Of a stretch of DNA of 64,000 nt, positions 38,974 through 49,412 are shown one piece after another. Position numbers and translations under genes: made by a program. The stretch is taken from NCBI RefSeq assembly GCF_023703415.1, contig NZ_JAGMTU010000003.1, positions 496,001-560,000 on the forward strand. Reading direction: 5' to 3'. Below the pieces are notes generated by a model. That model was not told the origin of the DNA and ran no database searches. It saw only the letters and a program-made list of their open reading frames with translations. Every line of letters starts with the position of its first letter. Position 1 is the first letter of the stretch. The DNA comes from Microbacterium sp. USTB-Y (GTDB lineage: Bacteria; Actinomycetota; Actinomycetes; Actinomycetales; Microbacteriaceae).

Positions 38974-40614
38974 ATGACGATCGAGACCGACCCGCACGCC
39001 GACACCGCCGGCCGCGCCGTCCTGGAGACGATCCGCAACTACGGGGTGGACGCCGTGTTCGGCATCCCTGGCACGCACAACCTGGAGTTCTACCGCCCGC
39101 TCGCCGACCTGGGCTTCCGGGTCGTGACGAACCGGCACGAGCAGGGATCCGGGTACGGCGCCGACGGCTGGGCACAGCAGACCGGACTCCCCGGCGTCGT
39201 GATCACCACCTCCGGTCCCGGGCTGCAGAACGCGATGAGCGCCGTCGGCACCGCCTTCTGCGAGTCGCGTCCGCTGATCGTGCTCTCCCCCGGGGTCGCC
39301 CTCGGCGCGGAGTTCGCCGACGTCGGCACCCTGCACGAGACGAAGGATGCCTCGGCGATGGTCGGCGCCATCGCCGAGTGGTCGCGTCGCGTCGGCTCCG
39401 CCGCGGAGGCGGTCGCCGCCGTCCACGACGCGTTCACCCTGTTCCGCACCGGACGCCCGCGGCCCGTGCACATCGAGGTTCCGCTGGACGTGCTCGAGGC
39501 CCCGGCCGGGGTTCCCGCAGCCGACCGTCTCCCCCGCCCCCTTCCCGCCGCCGAGGGCGGGGACGCGGCGGCGATCGCCGAAGCCGCCGCCCTGCTCGGC
39601 GCGGCGCAGCGACCCGTCATCGTCGCCGGCGGCGGTGCGACCCGTGCCGCCGCGGCGCTGACCGCTCTCGCCGAGCGCCTCGGCGCCCCGGTGCTCACGA
39701 CGCTCAACGGCAAGGGCGCGCTCGACGAGCGCCACCCGCTCTCCCTCGGCGCCAATCTGCGCCTCGCGGCGGCCCGTGCGGTCGCCGAGGACGCCGATGT
39801 GCTCCTGGTCGTGGGATCCAAGCTCGGCGAGGCCGAGCTGTGGGCGCCGCGGCTGGAGGTGCGCGGCGCGGTGGTGCGCGTCGACATCGCCGCGGGGCAG
39901 CTCGCGAAGAACCTCGACCCCGCGATCGGGATCCGCGGCGACGCCCGCGCGGTGCTGGAGCGGGTCCTGGACGCCCTGCCTCCTGCCCCGCCGCGCACGC
40001 CCGCGCTCGACGACGTCCGCGCCGGGATCCTCCGGGAGATCCGGGAGGCCGCCCCGGCGACCGTCGCACTGGCCGAGGAGATCGCCACGGCACTGCCCGA
40101 CGACGCGATCGTGGCCGGCGACTCGTCGCAGATCGTCTACCTCGCCCTCGCGAACGTGCTCCGCCGCTCCGGCCCGCACGCGCTGCTGTACACGCCCACG
40201 TACGCGACGCTCGGGTACGGACTCCCCGCCGCGATCGGCGCGCGGGTCGCTCAGCCGGACCGGCCCGTCGTGGCGGTCGTCGGCGACGGTGCGCTCATGT
40301 TCGCGGTCAACGAGATCGCCACGGCGGTCGAGCAGCGCCTCGACCTCACGATCGTGTGCGTCGACAACGGCGGCTATGCGGAGATCCGACAGAACGAGGT
40401 GGATCGCGGAATGACCCCGGTCGGCGTCGACCTCGTGCAGCCGGACTGGCCCGCCCTCGCCCGCGCCTTCGGCGCCGAAGGCGAACGCGTCGAGGCCGGC
40501 GAAGATCTCGCCTCCGCGATCCGCACGGCGATCGCCGGCGGCGGTGTCCGCCTCGTGCACGTCGTGCAGCCGAACGCCCATCCCTCCCCGGAAGAACAGA
40601 AGGACCGCGCATGA
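38974..40614 (+). CDS. Thiamine-diphosphate-dependent enzyme, 2-oxo-acid decarboxylase/acetolactate-synthase fold
   Basis: This 546-residue protein has the three ThDP-enzyme domains. The N-terminal pyrimidine-binding domain shows [14 protein letters not shown] and [19 protein letters not shown] with the catalytic Glu. A central domain ([20 protein letters not shown]) follows, and the C-terminal domain has [20 protein letters not shown] and the [12 protein letters not shown] metal/ThDP motif. Its similarity to 5-guanidino-2-oxopentanoate decarboxylase (AruI, 559 residues in Pseudomonas) and the ureohydrolase neighbour suggest guanidino-oxo-acid decarboxylation. Acetolactate synthase is the alternative. 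Confidence 0.88.
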   Translation: MTIETDPHADTAGRAVLETIRNYGVDAVFGIPGTHNLEFYRPLADLGFRVVTNRHEQGSGYGADGWAQQTGLPGVVITTSGPGLQNAMSAVGTAFCESRPLIVLSPGVALGAEFADVGTLHETKDASAMVGAIAEWSRRVGSAAEAVAAVHDAFTLFRTGRPRPVHIEVPLDVLEAPAGVPAADRLPRPLPAAEGGDAAAIAEAAALLGAAQRPVIVAGGGATRAAAALTALAERLGAPVLTTLNGKGALDERHPLSLGANLRLAAARAVAEDADVLLVVGSKLGEAELWAPRLEVRGAVVRVDIAAGQLAKNLDPAIGIRGDARAVLERVLDALPPAPPRTPALDDVRAGILREIREAAPATVALAEEIATALPDDAIVAGDSSQIVYLALANVLRRSGPHALLYTPTYATLGYGLPAAIGARVAQPDRPVVAVVGDGALMFAVNEIATAVEQRLDLTIVCVDNGGYAEIRQNEVDRGMTPVGVDLVQPDWPALARAFGAEGERVEAGEDLASAIRTAIAGGGVRLVHVVQPNAHPSPEEQKDRA

Positions 40615-41564
40615 CCACTCCGATCGGCCCCGTCGATGCCTCCCTCACTCCCCGCTATGCGGGCTTCGCCACCTTCGCGCGCCTGCCGCGGCTCGAGGAG
40701 GTCGACCACGCCGACATCGCCGTGGTCGGCGCGCCGTTCGACTCGGGCGTGAGCTACCGTCCCGGGACGCGGTTCGGGCCCTCGCACGTGCGCGAGTCGT
40801 CGCGCCTGCTCCGCCCGTACAACCCGGCCCAGGACTTCTCGCCCTTCGCGCGGACCCAGGTCGTCGACGCCGGCGACCTCGCGCTGAATCCGTTCGACAT
40901 CACCGAGGCCGTCGAGGAGACCGACCGCGCCGTGACGGCGCTCCGCGAGCGGGTGTCCCGCGTCGTCACGATCGGCGGCGACCACACCCTGGCCCTGCCC
41001 CTGCTGCGGTCGGTGGCGCGCGAGCACGGTCCGGTCGCGGTGCTGCACTTCGACGCGCACCTCGACACCTGGGACACGTACTTCGGAGCCCCGATCACGC
41101 ACGGCACCCCGTTCCGCCGGGCGAGCGAGGAGGGTCTCATCGACATGACCGCCAGCTGCCACGTCGGCACCCGCGGCCCGCTCTACGACAAGAGCGACCT
41201 CGAGGACGACGCGCGTCTCGGATTCTCGATCGTCACGAGCGAGGCGATCGAGGAGCACGGGGTCGAGGCCGCGATCGAGCGGATCCTGACCCGGATCGGC
41301 GACGCACCTCTGTACGTGTCGATCGACATCGACGTGCTCGACCCCGCGCACGCCCCCGGCACCGGCACCCCCGAGGCCGGCGGACTCACCAGCCGGGAGC
41401 TCCTGCGGATCCTGCGGAGCCTGCGCGACACGAACATCGTGGGCGCCGACGTCGTCGAGGTCTCCCCCGCCTACGACCACGCCCAGCTGACCGGCATCGC
41501 CGCGAGCCACGTCGTCTACGAGCTCATCACCCTGCTGGCGATGCAGATCGACCGCACCCGCTGA
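40611..41564 (+). CDS. Agmatinase/guanidinobutyrase-type ureohydrolase
   Basis: This 317-residue protein has the ureohydrolase metal ligands: GGDHT, the FDAHLDTWD motif, a [22 protein letters not shown] motif and a final [13 protein letters not shown]. Length and motifs fit agmatinase, guanidinobutyrase and guanidinopropionase (arginase family; Mn2+ pair releases urea). Paired with the upstream ThDP decarboxylase it fits the arginine transaminase pathway end (4-guanidinobutyrate to GABA plus urea). It overlaps the decarboxylase stop by four bases (ATGA). Confidence 0.93.
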   Translation: MTTPIGPVDASLTPRYAGFATFARLPRLEEVDHADIAVVGAPFDSGVSYRPGTRFGPSHVRESSRLLRPYNPAQDFSPFARTQVVDAGDLALNPFDITEAVEETDRAVTALRERVSRVVTIGGDHTLALPLLRSVAREHGPVAVLHFDAHLDTWDTYFGAPITHGTPFRRASEEGLIDMTASCHVGTRGPLYDKSDLEDDARLGFSIVTSEAIEEHGVEAAIERILTRIGDAPLYVSIDIDVLDPAHAPGTGTPEAGGLTSRELLRILRSLRDTNIVGADVVEVSPAYDHAQLTGIAASHVVYELITLLAMQIDRTR

Positions 41565-41577
41565 CACCCGGGATCCA

Positions 41578-41608
41578 GGGGCCGTCCGTCGCATCGACGG
41601 CCGGCCCC
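41578..41608. terminator. Bidirectional stem-loop between ureohydrolase and DUF779 genes
   Basis: GGGGCCG (41578-41584) and CCGTCG (41586-41591) pair with CGACGG (41595-41600) and CGGCCCC (41602-41608), with a 3-nt loop and one mismatch, followed by TT. It separates two convergent genes. Confidence 0.8.
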
Positions 41609-41615
41609 TTCCGGT

Positions 41616-41996
41616 TCAGGCCAGCGAGAAGTGCTCGAGCTCGGCCTGATCGAGCATCCGCGATCGCGTCAGGAACCTCCTGCCGGTCGGCGCCTCGACG
41701 CTGAACCCGGATCCGCGTCCGTCGACGACGTCGATCGTGAGGTGCGTGTACTTCCAATATTCGAACTGCGATTCGGACATGTAGACCGGCACCGCGTCGT
41801 GCAGGCCGACGTCGAGGGCGCCGAGGAGCACGTCGCCGGGCCCTGTGAGGAACATCCCCACCGGATAGCACATGGGTGCGGAGCCGTCGCAGCAGCCGCC
41901 GGACTGGTGGAACATCAGCGGGCCGTGCTGCGCGGTCAGCTGCCGCAGCAGCGCCGCCGCCTCGGCCGTGACGTCGACGCGATCGAACTCGGGCAT
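41616..41996 (-). CDS. DUF779 domain protein (aldehyde dehydrogenase partner)
   Basis: This 126-residue protein is typical DUF779: RVDVTAEAAALLRQLTAQHG, then MFHQSGGCCDGSAPMCYP with two adjacent Cys, GDVLLG and VPVYMSESQFEYWKYTHLTIDVV. DUF779 genes commonly follow an ExaC/AdhE-type aldehyde dehydrogenase; the role is unknown but the Cys cluster suggests metal or redox function. The start at 41996 has GAGGAGGGG upstream. An intercistronic hairpin separates it from the dehydrogenase. Confidence 0.88.
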   Translation of the reverse strand: MPEFDRVDVTAEAAALLRQLTAQHGPLMFHQSGGCCDGSAPMCYPVGMFLTGPGDVLLGALDVGLHDAVPVYMSESQFEYWKYTHLTIDVVDGRGSGFSVEAPTGRRFLTRSRMLDQAELEHFSLA

Positions 41997-42018
41997 CGTC
42001 CCCTCCTCTCGTGATGCG

Positions 42019-42047
42019 GGGCGGGCACCCTCGAGAGGTGCCCGCCC
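42019..42047 (-). terminator. Intercistronic hairpin between aldehyde dehydrogenase and DUF779 genes
   Basis: GGGCGGGCACC (42019-42029) / GGTGCCCGCCC (42037-42047), with the 7-nt loop CTCGAGA, is a perfect 11-bp stem in the 68-bp gap after the dehydrogenase stop. It would lower DUF779 expression relative to the dehydrogenase. Confidence 0.7.
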
Positions 42048-42064
42048 GCTCCTGGGGATCCGGA

Positions 42065-43615
<1,551 letters not shown>

Positions 43616-43684
43616 CGCGTCTCCTTCGACGTACCGCGGCTCCGATGCCGCGCGGGTGGATGTGCCTCGAAGCTAGGCGCGGGG

Positions 43685-43721
43685 ACGTTGCGACCCCGTG
43701 CGTCACGTTGCATCCGGTTGC
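43685..43721. promoter_or_regulatory. Three GTTGC direct repeats upstream of aldehyde dehydrogenase
   Basis: ACGTTGC occurs at 43685-43691 and 43705-43711, and GTTGC at 43717-43721. The GTTGC spacings are 20 and 10 bp, so all lie on one face of the helix. They sit 70-105 bases upstream of the start. They may be binding sites of the GAF regulator encoded next or of another activator. Confidence 0.35.
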
Positions 43722-43787
43722 GCCCCCGGGTCGTGGAGCGAGCACGCGGAGGGACAGGAGACAACGCAGCGCCGCCGGGGGCGCGCC

Positions 43788-45113
43788 TCAGGCCTGTTCG
43801 AGCCGTTCGATGCGGCTGACGAGGCCCGCCCGCTTCGGCGAGCGCGCGGGGAGCAGCTCCAGGCACAGCCGCAGGATCTCGGCGTCGTCGGCGCCCTCGG
43901 GGATCTCGGCGTAGCTCAGCAGCACGTCGACGCTCGCCTCGGTCCGCATCGTCTCGCGCAGGGTGGAGCGCACCGACTCGCGGTACTCCTCCACGCCGGG
44001 CGACGTCGAGTCCGGCAGCACCGGTCCGCGGTAGGCGCTCAGGGCCACGCGGTGCGCGCCGCGGTCGAGCAGCGACAGCACGACCTGTGCATCCGTCTCG
44101 AGAGGCACCGTCAGCCGGTAGGGCCGCGACTCGGGCACGAGGGCCGGCCAGATCCGCTCCAGCGCCTTGCGCAGGCGCACCATCTCGGGGCGCAGGGTGT
44201 CGGCCGAGGATCCCTCGCCGTACACCAGTTCGGCGAGCCGCTCGGCGCTGAGTCCCTGCCGGTGCACGGCGAGCAGCAGCAGGATCTCGGCGTGCCGGGC
44301 GCTGAGCTCGACCGATCGCTCGCCGTCGTCCCCCGCCACCTCCAGGCGGGCCCGGTCCCGGCCGAGGACCCGCAACGTGGCGCGGTCGGGGGTCTGCCTC
44401 CGCAGCGGTGCTGCGGCGGGGACCGCGGGCTCGGCGCGGGCACGGAGCCGCGCCACGAGCAGCTCGGCCTCGACGGCCCGCGCGGTGGCGTCGACGAGCA
44501 TGCGGGCCTGCGGGCTCGCCGCCTCGCGCCCTCCGGTGACGTCGATCACCCCGAGGATGCGCCGGTCCTCCGGGTCGAACACGGGCGCGGCCGTGCACGA
44601 CCACGGCTGCACGAGCCGGTTGTAGTGCTCCGCGCCGTGGATCTGCACCGAGGCGCCGAGTTCGAGCGCCGTGCCGGGAGCCGAGGTCCCGACCGCCCGC
44701 TCCGACCAGTTCGCCCCTTCGACGAAGCCCATCTCGCCGGACAGGATCCGCTGGTTCAGGTCGCCCTCGACCCACAGCAGGCGCCCGGCGTGGTCGCCGA
44801 CGGCGACGATGACGCCGGAATCGTCCGCCGAGCCCGGCAGCAGCAGAGCCCGGATGGTGTCCATCGCCCCGGCGAGGGGATGCGCGAGCCGGTACGCGTC
44901 GAGGGCATCCGGGGTGAAGTCGAGCGGCGGCAGTCCTTCGGCGCCGACGCGCTGCCGCCACGACCGCTCCCACGACTCGCGCACGAGCGACCGGACGCTC
45001 TGCAGGCGCTCGTCATCGACGTTGCCGGCCACGAGCTCCTCATGCGCGCGCTCGATGAGCAGACGCGATGCGGCGGGTGCAGGATCGCGGGAGGGCTGCC
45101 AGGGCGAGGACAC
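43788..45113 (-). CDS. GAF-domain transcriptional regulator of the aldehyde dehydrogenase region
   Basis: From GTG 45113 (GGAG nine bases upstream) this 441-residue protein has an N-terminal helical part (LLIERAHEELVAGNVDDERL, SVRSLVRESWERSWRQRVG), a GAF sensor (GVIVAVGDHAGRLLWVEGDL, GFVEGANWSERAVGTSAPG, YNRLVQPWSCTAAPVFD, ILGVIDVTGG) and a C-terminal winged-helix-like region (LSARHAEILLLLAVHRQGLSAERLAELVYG). Such proteins occur next to ExaC/DUF779 genes and activate them. It is transcribed in the same direction as the dehydrogenase gene. Confidence 0.85.
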   Translation of the reverse strand: MSSPWQPSRDPAPAASRLLIERAHEELVAGNVDDERLQSVRSLVRESWERSWRQRVGAEGLPPLDFTPDALDAYRLAHPLAGAMDTIRALLLPGSADDSGVIVAVGDHAGRLLWVEGDLNQRILSGEMGFVEGANWSERAVGTSAPGTALELGASVQIHGAEHYNRLVQPWSCTAAPVFDPEDRRILGVIDVTGGREAASPQARMLVDATARAVEAELLVARLRARAEPAVPAAAPLRRQTPDRATLRVLGRDRARLEVAGDDGERSVELSARHAEILLLLAVHRQGLSAERLAELVYGEGSSADTLRPEMVRLRKALERIWPALVPESRPYRLTVPLETDAQVVLSLLDRGAHRVALSAYRGPVLPDSTSPGVEEYRESVRSTLRETMRTEASVDVLLSYAEIPEGADDAEILRLCLELLPARSPKRAGLVSRIERLEQA

Positions 45114-45187
45114 GGAGTCTCCGATCGTCGGCGACGGAGTGGATCCAGTGTACGGCGGCGCGGCCCGGCCGCGGCGGTCCCGTCGTG

Positions 45188-46651
45188 TCAGGCCGGAGCC
45201 TCGTGCTCGTCGACGGTGCGCGCATCGGTGAGGGTGAGGGCGCCGATGCCGGCGATGAGGCCCACCGCCACGGCGAGCACCGCGAACACCACCTGCTCGC
45301 CGTGGAAGAAGGACGCGACGAGCGCCGGCTCCCACGCCCCGGCGGGGAGCGTCACCGTGACGAGCGCGGCGATGAGCGTGCCCACGACCGCCGTGCCGAC
45401 GCTGGTGCCCAGTTCCTGGGCGGTGTCGTTCAGGGCGGCGCCCATCGAGGTGCGGTTCTCGGGCATCGCGCCGACCAGCGCCACGGCGCAGATCGTCATG
45501 ACCGTGCGCAGTCCCACCGTCATGACGATCATCGCGAGCGCGATCGCGAAGTAGTTCTGCTGGACGGCCCAGGCCATGAGGCCGAGACCCGCCGCGAGCA
45601 TTCCCGCGCCGATGAGGCACGCGACCCGGTGCCCGAACCTGCGGACGAGCCACTCGGTGACGGGGGTGGCGAGGATCATCGTCGCGATGAGCGGCAGGTT
45701 CGCCAGTCCCGCCTGCAGCGGCGACCAGCCCCACGCGTACTGGAAGTGCAGGATCAGGGCGAACATCACGCCCGCCATCGCGACGGAGGTGCCGATCTGG
45801 GCGATGGCCGCTCCGCGCACGGTGCCCTGCCGGAAGAGGGACAGGTCGAGCATCGGCGCGGCCGCCCGGCGTTCGCGGAGGATGAAGAGTGCGAGCGCCA
45901 CCACGGCGCCGATCCCGACCGCGAGGGTGATCGGCGAGATCCAGCCGTTCTCGATGCCGCTCGTGAGCAGATAGCAGGCGAGGCCGATGGTGAGGATGCT
46001 CAGGGCCGCGCCCGGCAGGTCGAGGCGGTCCCTGGTGAGCCCGTCCGCGGTGTCGGCCGGTACGCCGAAATGGACACCGGCGGCGGCGATCAGCGCGATG
46101 GGCGCGTTCACGAGCAGCAGCCACTGCCAGGGAAGGTGCGCGAGCATCGTGCCGCCGAGGAGCGGGCCGAGCACGAAGCCGGACATGCCGACGACCATCA
46201 TGAGCGTGATGGCGCGCATCCGCAGCTTCTCGTCGTCGAACAGCCGGAAGACTAGGGAGTTGGTGATCGGCGCCATCGCGGCGGCGGCGATGCCGAGCAG
46301 GGCGCGCAGCGCGATGAGCTCGCCGGTCGTGGCGACCAGCAGCACGGCGAGACTGATCAGCCCGAAAAGGGCGAGACCGATCTGCAGCACGCGGCGGCGT
46401 CCGAACCGGTCCGCGATCGAGCCGGCCGTCAGCAGCAGACCGCCGAAGGTGAGCGAGTAGGCGCCGGTGATCCACTGCAGCGCTGTCGTGTCCCCGCCGA
46501 GCTCGCGTCCGATCGTTGGCAGCGCGATCGAGAGGAGGGTGTTGTCGACCATCTCCACGAAGAAGGCGAGGCAGAGGGCGGCGAGCGGGATCCACGCCGC
46601 CCGCAGAGACGGGTAGGTGCGAGTGGGGGTGAGAACGGGTGCGTCGGTCAT
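45188..46651 (-). CDS. MFS drug/metabolite efflux transporter (DHA2, 14-TM type)
   Basis: This 487-residue protein has about 14 TM helices. MFS motif A is GSIADRFGRRRVLQIG, and FFVEMVDNTLLSIALPTIGREL in TM1 plus ITGAYSLTFGGLLLTAGS are DHA2 (EmrB/QacA) hallmarks. The motif C stretch in TM5 is GMSGFVLGPLLGGTML. It should export toxic compounds using the proton gradient. ATG 46651 is preceded by GGAGGAA. The divergent TetR gene shares a promoter region full of TTCGA palindromes, so expression is most likely repressed by that protein. Confidence 0.92.
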   Translation of the reverse strand: MTDAPVLTPTRTYPSLRAAWIPLAALCLAFFVEMVDNTLLSIALPTIGRELGGDTTALQWITGAYSLTFGGLLLTAGSIADRFGRRRVLQIGLALFGLISLAVLLVATTGELIALRALLGIAAAAMAPITNSLVFRLFDDEKLRMRAITLMMVVGMSGFVLGPLLGGTMLAHLPWQWLLLVNAPIALIAAAGVHFGVPADTADGLTRDRLDLPGAALSILTIGLACYLLTSGIENGWISPITLAVGIGAVVALALFILRERRAAAPMLDLSLFRQGTVRGAAIAQIGTSVAMAGVMFALILHFQYAWGWSPLQAGLANLPLIATMILATPVTEWLVRRFGHRVACLIGAGMLAAGLGLMAWAVQQNYFAIALAMIVMTVGLRTVMTICAVALVGAMPENRTSMGAALNDTAQELGTSVGTAVVGTLIAALVTVTLPAGAWEPALVASFFHGEQVVFAVLAVAVGLIAGIGALTLTDARTVDEHEAPA

Positions 46652-46674
46652 GGCATTCCTCCGATCGGACGATG

Positions 46675-46727
46675 TATCGAACAGCGTTCGATGCTCGAAC
46701 ACTGTTCGATAGAATAGAACGATGTTC
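46675..46727. promoter_or_regulatory. TetR operator cluster
   Basis: In the 70-bp gap there are TATCGAACAG (46675-46684) / CTGTTCGATA (46702-46711), with a second inverted pair GTTCGA (46686-46691) / TCGAAC (46695-46700) nested inside, and GAAC-gat-GTTC (46717-46727) over the ATG at 46722. TAGAAT (46710-46715) is a likely -10 of the TetR gene, placing transcription start near 46722. Confidence 0.7.
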
Positions 46728-47504
46728 GATGATGTGCAAGCGCCTCCCGCGTCGAGGCGATCCGCATGGTGGGATGGACCCATGGCAACCACACCGCAGC
46801 AGAGCGGCGGCCCCTCCCGGCGGCGCGGCCCCCGCACGCGCTCCCGCGCCTCCCACTCGCTCGAGTCGGTCCTGGCGGGTGCGGTGGAGATCCTCGATGA
46901 GTCCGGGGCGCAGGGCCTGACCATCCGCGCCTTGGCCGCACGGCTGGGCGGCGGCGTCGCGAGCGTGTACTGGTACGTGTCGGGACGCGACGAACTGCTC
47001 GACCTCGCGGCCGACTCGGTCATCGGCGGCGTGCTGGACGCGACCGCCGACGTCGGCGGGGAGGATCCCATCGAGGATCTGCGGACGATCGCCGTCACGA
47101 TGTTCGACGCGATCGTCGACCGCCCGTGGTTGGGCGCGTACGTGCTGCGCAACACCGCAGTGCAGATCCACTCCCTGCGGCTCTACGAGCGGATCGGGGA
47201 GCAGGTCCTGCGCCTCGACCTGACCGCGCGGCAGTCGTTCCACGCGACCTCGGCCGTGGTCGGCTACGTGATCGGCAGCGCGGCCGACCTCGGACAGGAA
47301 CCGCCCGAGGCCGTCATCTCCGGCGAGATGAGCAAAGAGGAGTACATGGCGGGCGCCACTGCGCAGTGGCGTGCACTGGATGCGCGAGAGTTCCCCTACA
47401 TCCACCACATCATCGACGAGTTCGACGGTCACGACGATCGCGACCAGTTCCTCGGCGGCCTGCACCTGCTCCTGGCCGGACTCCGCCTGCAGGCGAACCG
47501 CTAG
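46722..47504 (+). CDS. TetR-family regulator
   Basis: From ATG 46722 (or ATG 46782) the protein has the TetR HTH in its N-terminal half: SLESVLAGAVEILDESGAQGLTIRALAARLGGGVASVYWYVSGRDELLDLAAD. An all-helical ligand-binding C-terminal domain (TetR_C-like) follows. If translation starts at 46722 the transcript is probably leaderless, as the -10 box lies just upstream. Divergent to the MFS pump, it should repress both genes and release them when the pump substrate binds. Confidence 0.88.
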   Translation: MFDDVQAPPASRRSAWWDGPMATTPQQSGGPSRRRGPRTRSRASHSLESVLAGAVEILDESGAQGLTIRALAARLGGGVASVYWYVSGRDELLDLAADSVIGGVLDATADVGGEDPIEDLRTIAVTMFDAIVDRPWLGAYVLRNTAVQIHSLRLYERIGEQVLRLDLTARQSFHATSAVVGYVIGSAADLGQEPPEAVISGEMSKEEYMAGATAQWRALDAREFPYIHHIIDEFDGHDDRDQFLGGLHLLLAGLRLQANR

Positions 47505-47629
47505 AGACCGCACCGATCCGCCGGCCGGGGCGCACCCCGCGACCGTTGCGCCCCGCGAGACCGCCGCGCCCGCAGAACCCCGCGCGCGGCCGGACCCTGT
47601 GCGCGCGACCCTTGTGCGCCGCACTCGGT

Positions 47630-47652
47630 ACTACTGTGCGTTGCGTGGTAGT
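47630..47652. promoter_or_regulatory. Candidate PadR operator
   Basis: ACTAC (47630-47634) / GTAGT (47648-47652) is an inverted repeat with 13-bp spacing, about 40 bases upstream of the PadR start. The hexamer TGTGCG also recurs four times between 47598 and 47658. PadR proteins typically bind such dyads and autorepress. Confidence 0.4.
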
Positions 47653-47693
47653 GTGCGGAGCAACGCAGTGGCCAACTCTGCAGAGGAGGGTGA

Positions 47694-48116
47694 ATGGACA
47701 CCACGCAGCTGCTCAAGGGAGTGCTGGATCTGGCGGTGCTCGCGGTCGTTCGCGACGAGGACGGATACGGGTACGACATCGTGCGCCGCCTGCGCGAGGC
47801 CGGGATCGGCGACGTCGGCGACGCCTCGGTGTACGGCACGCTGCGCCGGCTCTACTCCGCAGGCGCGCTCTCGAGCTACGTCGTCCCCTCCGACGGCGGA
47901 CCGCACCGCAAGTACTACGCGATCACGACGCAGGGCAAGCACATGCTCGACGAGCAGATCGGGACCTGGTCGCAGTTCGCCGTGGCGATGTCAGGTCTGC
48001 TCGCCCCCCATGTCCCGACCTCGGCTAAGGGTGCCCCCGGCGCGCCGACGCCGCATCCTCTGTTCCATCCCCCCGTCAACCCCACCGGCATCCTCACAGA
48101 AGGAGCTCAGCGATGA
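47694..48116 (+). CDS. PadR-family transcriptional regulator
   Basis: This 140-residue protein has the PadR winged helix: LLKGVLDLAVLAVVRDEDGYGYDIVRRLREAGI, then DASVYGTLRRLYSAGALSSYVVPSDGGPHRKYYAITTQGKHML. A Pro/Ala-rich tail follows. AGAGGAGGG precedes the ATG. It overlaps the next gene by four bases (ATGA). PadR/HAAS pairs are common regulator-membrane-protein modules in actinobacteria. Confidence 0.9.
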   Translation: MDTTQLLKGVLDLAVLAVVRDEDGYGYDIVRRLREAGIGDVGDASVYGTLRRLYSAGALSSYVVPSDGGPHRKYYAITTQGKHMLDEQIGTWSQFAVAMSGLLAPHVPTSAKGAPGAPTPHPLFHPPVNPTGILTEGAQR

Positions 48117-49210
48117 ACGACACGACCCTCACCGCCGCCGAGCGGATCCACGGCTTCGCCGAGGCCGTGCGCGCACAGCTCGCCGACCTTCCCGCGGACG
48201 AGGTCGACGACCTGGTCGAGGGACTCGTGGGCGACCTCTCAGATCAGGCCGCGGACCACGGCGGCCAGATCGAACTGAGGGATCCCGCCGCCTATGCGCA
48301 GGAGCTGCGCGACGCCGCAGGTCTCCCCGAGCGCGGCCCGATCACGACGGCGAGGACGCCGTGGCACGAGCGGCTGGCCGCAGCTGCAGGGCGGATCGTC
48401 GGACGGATCCGCTCATCGGCCTTCGGAAGCTGGCTGCTGGATCTGCTGATCGCGCTGCGCCCGGTGTGGTGGGTGCTGCGCGGGCTTGTGCTCGCAGCTC
48501 TCGTCGTGATCCCCGCGGGTCTGGGGCCGAGGACGATGGCGGGATACGGGGGTCTGCCTGCGCAGGTGTTCACCTGGGCCCTGATCATCGCGGTCATCCT
48601 CGTGAGCGTGCAGTGGGGCCGAGGCCGTTGGCTGCCTCGGAATCCGCTGCGTCACATCCGCACGGTTGCGAGCATCATCGCTGTGCTCGCGTTCCCGATG
48701 GTCTTCTCCCCCGTGCTCTTCGGATTCGCAAGCGCGACGATGTATCCGCAGGCGAGCTACGTTCCACCGCCGCCTGGTCTTCGGCTCGACGGCGAGCAGA
48801 TCGACAACCTCTTCGTCTACGACAAGGACGGGAATCTCATCAACGGCGCCCAGATCTACACGAACCGGGGTACCCCTGTCGACCTTTTCGGGACTGCGAG
48901 CGAGGACCTCGACAGCGGGTCCGGATACGTCGATTCCAGCGGTGAGAGCACCGTAGTTCCGTTCCGGGATGCGCAGGCGCGTCCGGTATGGAACGTGTAC
49001 CCCCTGCAACTCGGGCGCTACACCGATCTCAATGCCGGAACGCTCACTTCCACGACCGATCCGGTTCCGCCCTTCCTGCGCGCACCTGATCGGGCGCTCA
49101 CGCCTGCAGCCGCTCCCACTCCGGGATCGTCGACGCCGCCCTCTCCGACGGCCTCGCCGACCCCGACTCCGACGCCCGTCCCGTCGCCGACGAGCACCCC
49201 GGCGGGCTGA
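48113..49210 (+). CDS. HAAS-domain membrane protein
   Basis: This 365-residue protein has an N-terminal HAAS-like signalling helix-hairpin (RIHGFAEAVRAQLADLPADEVDDLVEGLVGDLSDQ) as found beside PadR regulators. Three TM helices follow (WWVLRGLVLAALVVIPAGLG, VFTWALIIAVILVSVQWG, VASIIAVLAFPMVFSPVLFG). The next part is an extracytoplasmic region with DGEQIDNLFVYDKDGNLING, and the tail is Pro/Ser/Thr-rich (PTPGSSTPPSPTASPTPTPT), probably wall-spanning. It is coupled to PadR by a four-base overlap. Function unknown; a regulated envelope stress response is plausible. Confidence 0.85.
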   Translation: MNDTTLTAAERIHGFAEAVRAQLADLPADEVDDLVEGLVGDLSDQAADHGGQIELRDPAAYAQELRDAAGLPERGPITTARTPWHERLAAAAGRIVGRIRSSAFGSWLLDLLIALRPVWWVLRGLVLAALVVIPAGLGPRTMAGYGGLPAQVFTWALIIAVILVSVQWGRGRWLPRNPLRHIRTVASIIAVLAFPMVFSPVLFGFASATMYPQASYVPPPPGLRLDGEQIDNLFVYDKDGNLINGAQIYTNRGTPVDLFGTASEDLDSGSGYVDSSGESTVVPFRDAQARPVWNVYPLQLGRYTDLNAGTLTSTTDPVPPFLRAPDRALTPAAAPTPGSSTPPSPTASPTPTPTPVPSPTSTPAG

Positions 49211-49213
49211 GCC

Positions 49214-49372
49214 GTGCCCGAACCCCGTATCGTCTCGATCGATCTCACGCACCTCGTCGAGGCGGCGCTCCGCGGCGATCATCACGGGCAGTCCGCCGAC
49301 CGCCCGGTTCCGAACTCCGTCGCTACCGCGCTTCGACCGGCCGATCGGCTCCGGGGAGACCGAATCGACTGA
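49214..49372 (+). CDS. Possible small protein (52 aa)
   Basis: Starting at GTG 49214, three bases after the HAAS stop, this frame gives MPEPRIVSIDLTHLVEAALR, then a polar segment ending RLRGDRID. A weak GGCTGAG precedes the GTG. The coding region has no matching motif. It ends 40 bases from the convergent tRNA nucleotidyltransferase stop. It may be a real third gene of the PadR operon or a chance frame. Confidence 0.25.
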   Translation: MPEPRIVSIDLTHLVEAALRGDHHGQSADRPVPNSVATALRPADRLRGDRID

Positions 49373-49412
49373 GTTCCGCACCACCCGGGCGGGCGACGCA
49401 GATCGGTGAGCC

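Noticed and set aside
37075..40581. An 1168-codon minus-strand frame antisense to the catabolic operon
   Set aside because: It is a GC-rich shadow of the amidohydrolase and decarboxylase genes, rich in Arg, Gly, Asp and His with no recognisable domain.
43788..47624. A 1278-codon frame spanning the GAF regulator, the MFS pump and the TetR gene
   Set aside because: Only the C-terminal 441 codons match a regulator; the upstream part is out of frame with the well-supported MFS gene and reads as His/Arg/Pro-rich shadow.
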